A stretch of DNA of 25,132 bases. Origin: Cymbomonas tetramitiformis (Eukaryota > Chlorophyta > Pyramimonadophyceae > Pyramimonadales > Pyramimonadaceae). Positions 19,301 through 25,132 of this stretch are shown piece by piece. The stretch's first letter is position 1, and each line of letters starts with the position of its first letter. Both the position numbers and the translations under genes were made by a program. The DNA lies in the NCBI GenBank assembly GCA_001247695.2, contig LGRX02029249.1, forward strand, positions 1 through 25,132, read 5' to 3'. The notes under the pieces were generated by a model, which was not told the origin of the DNA, made no database searches, and saw only the letters and a program-made list of their open reading frames with translations.

Positions 19301-21874
19301 CAGTACCCATACCCCGCAGCTGTATTGGTCCTGCGCGCTTTGGTTGCCCACATTCATCAGTTCCACTGTTACTTGTTTGTTGAGTGTCTCGGCCAAGTGC
19401 TCCGTCCAGTTGGTTATTTCCGCTGTTAGCCTTTTGGTGTTGCGTGACGTTGCATTGGTTCTCCCATTCGAGGAGTCATATATCCAGAACTTCAGTTTGT
19501 CGTTTCCTTTGTCTGGTCCGGCCAGCACTGCCCTCCAGTGTTTGCCATCGCAAACCGGTATGCAGAAGCCCCGGGAGTTCCCGAGTAGCTGCAGTGCCTT
19601 CGTTGTGTGCGGTTCTCTGTTGTTACCCGGTTTCAGTGTTTCTCTCATTGTGGCTATTACCAGGGGGGGCAGTGGGTCATCTTCATACAGTGAGTGGGCA
19701 TGTTGCATTTGGAACATGTTCAGTCGGCCTTTCTTTTCGAATAGTCCCTTCGTAGTGGTGTTGTACGGGTATATTTCCGTGTGGTTCTGACTCCCCCCAC
19801 CCGTCATGTTTGTTTTCCAGCACCGGGTGTGCCGCCTCATCCTTTGCTCAATCTCCCGCATTAGTGGTCTGCCTCTTGTTGGGGTGCCTTCTTTTATCGC
19901 AGTTACTGCGTGTTCCGGTCTCCTTGTTCTAACTAGGAAGGGTTTACCGTTACGGTAAATTACCTTGAGTAATTTGTAGCCATGGGGTGGTCGTGTCCAC
20001 CGTGCCGCTGCATTCCTCGCTGTGGTCCGTTTTCTTCGCATTCTGCGGCTGCGCGTTATGTCGTTGCTGTTCGTGTTGTGTGTTCCCCACATGCGACCAG
20101 TTTTCCTACTTGTTGTTAGTGTAATCATCAGTATAGCGAGTATCGGGGTTATGGCAAATGCAGCGTTCCATAGTGGCCTGGTAGCTTCGTGTCGTGCCCC
20201 CCTTGGGTAGTGTGGTTCTGCTCCATGTCGTGTTGCTCTCCGGTTGTGTGGTGCTGCTCGCATTCGTGAGTTTATGGTTACAGCGTTACATTGCCCTAAA
20301 TCCCTTTCTGTAACACCCCTAGCACTTTTCCCAGGGTGGGCCCCGTTTTTTGTGTGTATTTTCGTGGTTGTGTAAAAATTTTGGGGCGTTTGGGCGCGTT
20401 TTCCAAAAAAGGTTGTTTTTACGTAGAGCAATTTCGGGAATTCGCTTGTGGTCGAATGTCGGCAGTTTGCTCTCATTTTTTGTGTGTGGCTGCCTCCCAC
20501 TCTTCTTAGCATATTCCCAAAGTTTTTCGGCGTTCCTATCATTCTGCTGGCCTGTGTGGGGTCGGTTGTACCATTATTTGGTAGGGTTTCAGTAGGGTTG
20601 GTGCTTATATTGTGGTGGGGGCCCTTTGGTTTGCAGGGTGGGGGCTCATGTAGCTTGTCCCTGCTTGTTTGGCATAGTTTCTGGTCGGGGTGCTTGTTTC
20701 TACCCCCCCTCACCCGTTTTTGTTGCGTCCACTGTGCTTGTGTTGCCGTCGAGTTAACCGTTACAGCGTTACACTGCCCTAAAGCCCCTGTTGTAACGCC
20801 CTTGACATCTTTTTCTTGGTGGCCCCCCCCTGGTATATGTCGTCCCTTTGGTGTGCCAAAATTTCGGGGGGTTTCGGAATGTTCTGCGAAATTTATCATT
20901 TTTACGTAGAGCAGTTTTAGGAATTCGCTTGTGGTCGAAGGTTGGCGGTCGGTCCTGACATTTCGCACCTCGCTTTCCCTTGCTCTGCTGAGCCATCCTA
21001 CAAAGTTTTTCGTCAACCCTTCCCACCCATCGGGTGCTGTGTGGCCATTTGTGGCCGTCCCTCTTAGGGTTACTGTAGGGTTCATACCATTATTGCTGGG
21101 GTTGCCAGTTATGTGGTGTGAAAAGTGGTTTAAGCTCATGTTAATTTTCGTATCTTCGTGGTTATCATTGGGGAAGTTATAACTGTATATGGTGTGGCCA
21201 TTCTCGCTGAATATGGTATGGCCATTTCGCCTGTGCTCGGAGGTAGGCATAGTAGCACATTCATGGGCATGGGGGTCAGCGTAGTGGGACGTTGGATTAT
21301 TTGGAAGTTGGCCATATGCTACAGACAGTGCAGGAAGGCAGGCTATCAGGAAATAGATGAATATTACTATTAATTGTGTTCTACCTACACAGGTGTTCAC
21401 TGCAAGGTCTTCTACATTCATCCTACCCACTGGGGGTTCGTGGTCTTTTGTTCCAGCTAAAACTTTCTGGACAGCGCCGCCTGTGAAGCATGCCCCCCCT
21501 CTGTGTGTCAGTGGTGTGTCAGTTCGTTCTGAAATAAGAAGAGGTCTGTAAGTGGGGATGGGCACGTTGCTTACCGTTCTGGTGATCGGTCCCTCTTCCC
21601 TTTGAGGGACCGATTTGGCCCTCCTTTTCTTGGTCGGGCTTTCCGTCTCGATCTCCACCTCACCGGCAGCTGTGCCTGCAGGTCCGCTTTTTCGTTTTGG
21701 GATCGTTTGACTTCTGGTGGCTAGGCTCGTGTCGATCGGCCCCAGGTCGGTCTGGGGTGGCCCCCCCTCCTCCTGGGGGGGGGTGCTGTCTGGCGTCCCT
21801 CCCCGTCGTGCACCGGCTGTTGGCTCGTCAGTGTGTCTACCAGTGCCTTGATGGAGGCCGTGGTGTTTCGTGCT
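13340..21874 (-). CDS. LINE ORF2, proximal part: protease, APE endonuclease, reverse transcriptase, PCIF1-like domain
   Basis: The frame is open from 21874 (after a TGA at 21877-21875). Residues here count from 21658. Hydrophobic segments lie at 96-115 and 496-516, with a duplicated module between them. A Ulp1-like cysteine protease has H707 (GKHWRAVL), D728 (WIYDSS), Q776 and C781 (YSCGVW). The EEP/APE endonuclease spans about 973-1217, with WNV 978-980, GDLN 1134-1137 and SDH 1209-1211. The reverse transcriptase spans about 1500-1860, with NYRPIA 1601-1606 and FVDD 1786-1789. A PCIF1-like domain follows at about 2555-2740, with FASPLN 2572-2577, FGARG and NPEY 2615-2618. The native frame ends at codon 2773, where the CACTA element begins; read-through adds a spurious tail to 13196. 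The first ATG in frame is at 21421 (residue 80), inside the window between ORF1 and the protease, so expression may rely on a -1 frameshift from ORF1 or on reinitiation. The protein would prime reverse transcription at nicked chromosomal DNA. Confidence 0.85.
20274..20946 (-). repeat. In-frame duplicated module inside ORF2, 483-bp offset
   Basis: About 190 bp near 20274-20461 reappears at 20757-20946. CAGCGTTACA occurs at 20281 and 20764, and TTCGCTT at 20441 and 20924, both exactly 483 bp (161 codons) apart. The translated copies share STTSEF-KLLYVK and LGQCNAVT-NS. Equal copy length and retained frame suggest that the region is translated. Confidence 0.8.
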
Positions 21875-24495
21875 TCACCGATGAGGGCCTCCGAGCTCTC
21901 CTTCTGGCCGGTGACCACCGCGCCCAGGACGATGAGTAGTTCACGGTGACGTTCGGAGGTCTTTTCGTCCTCTGCTATCTGGAGGTCACGAAGTCTTTGT
22001 ATGTTGGCGGGGAGCCCGTCGTTGAAGAGTTTCAGCTGATGTGTAAGGTCGATGAGAGTCTTGGTGACCTCGGGGGGGATCGTTCCCTGGTCAGCCTTAC
22101 CTGCAGTTCTCCTAACTGCACTCTTGGCCGCCGCCTCCACTCGGTGGATGGCGGCGGCAGCCTGCTGCCCGGGGTCGCCCAGCTTCTCGTCCCCTACTTT
22201 CCTTCCAGGTGATTGGCGGGGGGCCCCTTTCATTTTCGCCGCTTCTGTGCCGGGCCCCTTCTGGCTCCACCTTCCCACCTCTAGCTCAACGGATGCGTAA
22301 AGCTTCTTACCTTCTTTGTTTATCCCCGCCAGTACGGAGATGGTCTGTGTCCCTTGCTGCCCAGCCTCGTACAGAGCTTCGTATGCAGGCTGGGTCAGGA
22401 CACAGTAGTGGTTGATCGTTCTGTTCCCGTTCCTCTTCCACTGGATGAGGGTCGCCGGGTTCCCCCAGGTGGACGGGGCCCACTGCCCCGTTCCTATGTG
22501 GAGTCGGAAGATGTCTTGGAGGGTTTCGAGTTTGTTGGTGGAGGCCGTCAGCTTTTGTATGTGAGCTGCGATGGCCTCCACCAGACTGGAGCGGTGTGAG
22601 GTGAACAGTATCTGTTTGTAGTCGATGACAACCACCCCGGTCCTGTTCGATTCCTCTGTTTGTTGTTTCGATGGGAGCCATACAGAGGTGGTGGGGACCC
22701 CGAAGTCATATGGGTTCTGGAGGATGGCTTGTGCTGCCTCGGGGGAGACTGCTTCCAGCAGCAGGACTTCCCTCAGTCCCGAGTCCTTTTCTGATTCTTT
22801 TTTTGCACCCTTCTTGATCTTGTCTACGAGATGCCCGAGGGGGTGACGGTCCTCCTCCTTAAACATAAACTGGCCTGCAAGTGCGCAGGCCACGTCCCGG
22901 AGGATGACTTCTTTTCCCAGACCCTCCCCGTACACCAGTATGGTACGGTCCGCCGCTGGCCCTACAGTGGGGTTCCAGGGGGACCATACATATATACACG
23001 GTATGGCCTGCTGCTCCGGAGAGAAGGTTTGGTGCTGCTGGGGCCTGCAGCGCATGGGCAGCCTGAATATTGGGTTGTGTAGGACGAGCAGCGCGATTTT
23101 CCTGGGTTTGAAAGCCAGGTCTATCTGCGCTACTCGTCCCCGCTCGTCGAGCCAGATGTGGGTGTGTTCGTGGTTGAAGACCCTGGTATAGGGATCTTCG
23201 GTGCTGAGTCTGATTGCAGCGTCCAAGTACCGTAGGTACTGGATGGCAGACTCCACTGTTTCTGCCAGGTCCGTTATTTTGAGTTGGGGCCTGCCTTTGG
23301 ATGGCAGCCCCGTTTGCGTTGTGTGTTCTGGGCTGAGTTCACAGCCCGTGAGGGCCCGGACGTGCATAGGGACATGGATTCCTTCCTTGTCGTCCGAGCC
23401 CTCTGTGGGGACTCCCAGTTTGCTTATGAGGGCAGGCGGGTCCTCTGCCGTGATGACTGGTCGTTTGTCGACGCAGTATCCGGCGGCCAGCTCTTTGATG
23501 TATATTGCTGGCAGCTCCTCAGATGGCATATCCGAGCTTTGCCTTCTCGGCATATCCGAGATCTGTTTTAGGAACTTTTTTGCTGACGGGATCGCCTTCG
23601 GTGGGTGCTGCACGACCCCTGGCGTCGCGAATATGTCCAGAGGCTCCGTGAGAGCCTCCTGGATTCTGGTGTGTGGGACTTTTGATGCGTTTTCTTCCCT
23701 CAGGGGTTCCCCCTCGGATTCGTTTGGCTCTTTTTGTTTTTCGTTTTTTTTGGTTGTCCCAACAGGTTGTCCCAACTTAGGTTGTCCCAACTGGTCCCCT
23801 TCGGGGCGACCAGTACGGGGCCTGGACTCGCCAGTGCTCCCGATTTTCTTTTGCTTTCCGGTTCGAGGTTTTCCCAACTGGTCCCCGTCGGGGCGACCAG
23901 TACGGGGCTCAGCAGTGCTGGCGCTCCCGATTTCTGTTTGTTCACCCGTCGAGGGTACCTCCTCAGCACCGTGGTGCTGGGTCTTTGATTTTTTCGCTGC
24001 CTGATCAAAGGTTACAACCTTGGCACGTTTCGGTGCCCTGTCAGATTTTTCGTAGGGAAGGGGAGAGCCAAACTTGTGAAAAAAGGTTTGCGCCTCGCAG
24101 GAGTGTGCTTCGTCGGTGGTGATGTGCCCGCTCAGTTCTGACACTTCCACTGAGAGGGCGGGTGAGCCTGATTGGGCGCTCGAGTATGGGGATGTCGGTT
24201 CGTTACGTTCCACTGAGTCAACCTGCATGGATGCAGGCTGCTCCTGGTACCACTGCTCGAAGTTTTGTACGTCCTCTGGACGGATTTGGTCGCTTTGGGT
24301 GGGGGAGGCTGCCATATCACTCATTTTGGTTTGGAGTTGAAGGGTGTTTTGAGAGCTGAGGTGCGGTTGTCGCGAGAGGTCTGTGAGTTTTGAACCGGGT
24401 GCCGTACGTTTCCGTACCTGGTGTGCGTCAATCTTCACTTCGCCTGCTTCCGTGTCCTGCGGCCGACAATGAGGACCGTTAGGGCCGTGTCTCAT
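21721..24495 (-). CDS. LINE ORF1 protein, unknown fold, about 924 aa (or 868 aa)
   Basis: The frame is open from the TTG codon at 24612, but eukaryotic starts would be ATG at 24495 or at 24324 (MSDMAAS; context AAAATGA). The stop is TAG at 21723-21721. The N-terminal third is low complexity, with basic patches (PKRAKVV) and a 29-residue repeat (TGRPDGDQLG / TGRPEGDQLG). A more ordered centre follows (HTHIWLDERG, then KPRKIALLVLHNP, then CIYVWSPWNP). The C-terminus is charged and probably helical (EDEKTSERHRELL), then Pro/Arg-rich. No RRM or CCHC knuckle is evident. By position it should be the RNA-binding or particle-forming protein of the LINE, but I recognise no family. It overlaps the ORF2 frame by about 150 nt. 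Confidence 0.75.
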   Translation of the reverse strand: MRHGPNGPHCRPQDTEAGEVKIDAHQVRKRTAPGSKLTDLSRQPHLSSQNTLQLQTKMSDMAASPTQSDQIRPEDVQNFEQWYQEQPASMQVDSVERNEPTSPYSSAQSGSPALSVEVSELSGHITTDEAHSCEAQTFFHKFGSPLPYEKSDRAPKRAKVVTFDQAAKKSKTQHHGAEEVPSTGEQTEIGSASTAEPRTGRPDGDQLGKPRTGKQKKIGSTGESRPRTGRPEGDQLGQPKLGQPVGTTKKNEKQKEPNESEGEPLREENASKVPHTRIQEALTEPLDIFATPGVVQHPPKAIPSAKKFLKQISDMPRRQSSDMPSEELPAIYIKELAAGYCVDKRPVITAEDPPALISKLGVPTEGSDDKEGIHVPMHVRALTGCELSPEHTTQTGLPSKGRPQLKITDLAETVESAIQYLRYLDAAIRLSTEDPYTRVFNHEHTHIWLDERGRVAQIDLAFKPRKIALLVLHNPIFRLPMRCRPQQHQTFSPEQQAIPCIYVWSPWNPTVGPAADRTILVYGEGLGKEVILRDVACALAGQFMFKEEDRHPLGHLVDKIKKGAKKESEKDSGLREVLLLEAVSPEAAQAILQNPYDFGVPTTSVWLPSKQQTEESNRTGVVVIDYKQILFTSHRSSLVEAIAAHIQKLTASTNKLETLQDIFRLHIGTGQWAPSTWGNPATLIQWKRNGNRTINHYCVLTQPAYEALYEAGQQGTQTISVLAGINKEGKKLYASVELEVGRWSQKGPGTEAAKMKGAPRQSPGRKVGDEKLGDPGQQAAAAIHRVEAAAKSAVRRTAGKADQGTIPPEVTKTLIDLTHQLKLFNDGLPANIQRLRDLQIAEDEKTSERHRELLIVLGAVVTGQKESSEALIGEARNTTASIKALVDTLTSQQPVHDGEGRQTAPPPRRRGGHPRPTWGRSTRA
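21760..21783 (-). promoter_or_regulatory. Candidate -1 ribosomal frameshift site between ORF1 and ORF2
   Basis: In the ORF1 zero frame the minus strand reads G GGG GGC (21766-21760), which fits the X XXY YYZ slippery pattern. A C9 run (21783-21775) lies just upstream. A -1 slip here enters the ORF2 frame, which is open from 21874 and has no ATG until 21421. The ORF1 stop comes 13 codons after the heptamer. No stimulatory pseudoknot was verified. Confidence 0.55.
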
Positions 24496-24702
24496 CTCGT
24501 CTGTCGGGTTGGGCGGGTGCGGGTGGGCCAAATCCTCATAATGCCGTTGGGCAGAATCTCCACGTCGGTCTGTTACTTCATTTGTCCTCCCTGCGGGCAC
24601 AGTTAGTGGCAAGAAAACAATTTTTTGTTGCGGCTCTATTTTTGGGCCCGCGGCTTGTAGGAGGTGGCACGCTCAGGCGGGACGCCGAGAAGTGTGGGGG
24701 GT
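24496..24702 (-). other. Probable LINE 5' leader
   Basis: It lies upstream of the first ORF1 ATG on the minus strand and is partly open in the ORF1 frame. No promoter motif or clear element start was found. The LINE 5' border cannot be fixed. Confidence 0.4.
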
Positions 24703-24868
24703 AGCACGTCTTAGAGATATGGTGCAACCCCTACACCTCAAAACTTGCTTCACCCCCCTTCTCCACCCCTTACCTCAACTGAATTAGACTTGGAGTGATT
24801 GTATTTGCAAAATTCCATTCCATCTTTCTTCATCACCGAGGGGCTGCACCATATCTCTATGACGTGCC
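24703..24868. mobile_element. 166-bp inverted-repeat unit, possible MITE
   Basis: The 30 bp at 24703-24732 and 24839-24868 are inverted copies with 27 of 30 matches (core AGAGATATGGTGCA), enclosing a 106-bp AT-richer centre. No coding capacity and no clear target duplication are seen. It could be a MITE, or a structured part of the LINE 5' region. Confidence 0.6.
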
Positions 24869-25132
24869 AATTGTTTTTTCGGAATTTCGGAAATCGGTCC
24901 CCATCAAGCGTGGACCACCTCACACCCGATTAATCTCACCCCCTCTTCCCCAACCATAGCTAACCCGACCTCAGAGTGTCAAAGGCATTCTCGCCTACCT
25001 CCCAAGCGGTCCACCCCCCTCCCCCCTCCCCCGATTCGATGGGATGCATGTCCACTTACCGACGTGTCCATCACATCATCGCCCCTCCCACGTGTGCACC
25101 TCCACCACTGCCTAATAATTTACTATCTCGAT
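24869..25132. other. Gene-free C-rich flank
   Basis: No coding region is supported. A pyrimidine tract (about 25010-25031, CCACCCCCCTCCCCCCTCCCC) is the only marked feature. Confidence 0.5.

Larger units (their letters stand above)
2184..24700 (-). mobile_element. LINE of Dualen/RandI-like type, interrupted by a CACTA element
   Basis: The minus-strand element consists of ORF1 (24495-21721), a huge ORF2 overlapping it in the -1 frame, and a short 3' UTR ending near 2184. ORF2 has both an EEP/APE endonuclease and a restriction-like endonuclease, plus reverse transcriptase and RNase H, which is the combination of Dualen/RandI elements. A Ulp1-like protease and a PCIF1-like domain are also present. 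The 5' boundary is uncertain and I found no target-site duplication. Both ORFs are open apart from the CACTA insertion at 4984-13339, so the element was probably young when hit. Confidence 0.8.

Noticed and set aside
21422..21658. ORF2 start at 21658
   Set aside because: The codon is GTG and the frame is open further upstream to 21874. Frameshift or reinitiation at 21421 is more likely.
22915..22960. Walker A (P-loop) in ORF1 at YGEGLGKEV
   Set aside because: Spacing and the missing Ser/Thr after the Lys do not fit GxxxxGK[ST].
24496..24612. ORF1 start at 24612
   Set aside because: The codon is TTG. A eukaryotic start would be an ATG at 24495 or 24324.
25060..25071. Tiny first exon (ATGGACACGTCG before GTAAGT on the minus strand) spliced to ORF1 near 24592
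   Set aside because: The phases do not agree and joining meets a stop within a few codons.

Overview
The window is eukaryotic transposon-rich DNA. Two genes are split by canonical GT-AG introns, and a long LINE (non-LTR retrotransposon), a CACTA/EnSpm DNA transposon and smaller elements are nested in each other. No bacterial operons, rRNA or protein-coding housekeeping genes are visible. The host cannot be named with certainty. A green-lineage alga is plausible, because LINEs that combine an apurinic-type endonuclease with a restriction-like endonuclease (Dualen/RandI type) are known from green algae, but this is a weak inference.

Layout. Positions 1-857 hold a 28-bp tandem array, scattered relatives of its motif and a hairpin. 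Positions 858-2177 (minus strand) carry a five-exon gene of unknown function, about 291 aa, whose start lies a few bases from the 3' end of the LINE. The LINE runs on the minus strand from roughly 24.6 kb down to about 2.18 kb. Its ORF1 is at 24495-21721. Its ORF2 begins in the -1 frame inside the end of ORF1 and reaches the stop at 2299. ORF2 is cut into two blocks (21874-13340 and 4980-2299) by an 8,356-bp CACTA element at 4984-13339, which has 43-bp perfect terminal inverted repeats (TIRs) and a 3-bp target duplication (TGT). Removing the element and one TGT restores a single open frame, about 3,666 codons counted from 21658, so the insertion looks recent.

The ORF2 domain order is: N-terminal region with two hydrophobic segments and an internal duplication; Ulp1-like cysteine protease; EEP/APE endonuclease; reverse transcriptase; PCIF1-like N6-adenosine methyltransferase-like domain; [CACTA insertion]; RNase H; Cys/His motif; restriction-like endonuclease. 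The methyltransferase-like domain, the membrane-protein-like N-terminus and a candidate -1 frameshift site (G GGG GGC, in the ORF1 zero frame) are the most unusual points.

The CACTA element carries a five-exon Tnp2-like gene (8635-11523, plus strand). It keeps the N-terminal and C-terminal parts of the family but seems to lack the catalytic core, so it may be a non-autonomous derivative. Its ends and introns are packed with short motifs (CCTATGGAAA and CCCACCCTATG, both strands), as expected of CACTA subterminal binding arrays. It also holds a tRNA-like cloverleaf (7004-7071), tandem duplications and a nested palindrome-rich insertion (11881-12523). Upstream of the LINE ORFs lies a 166-bp inverted-repeat unit (24703-24868), followed by C-rich DNA without genes.
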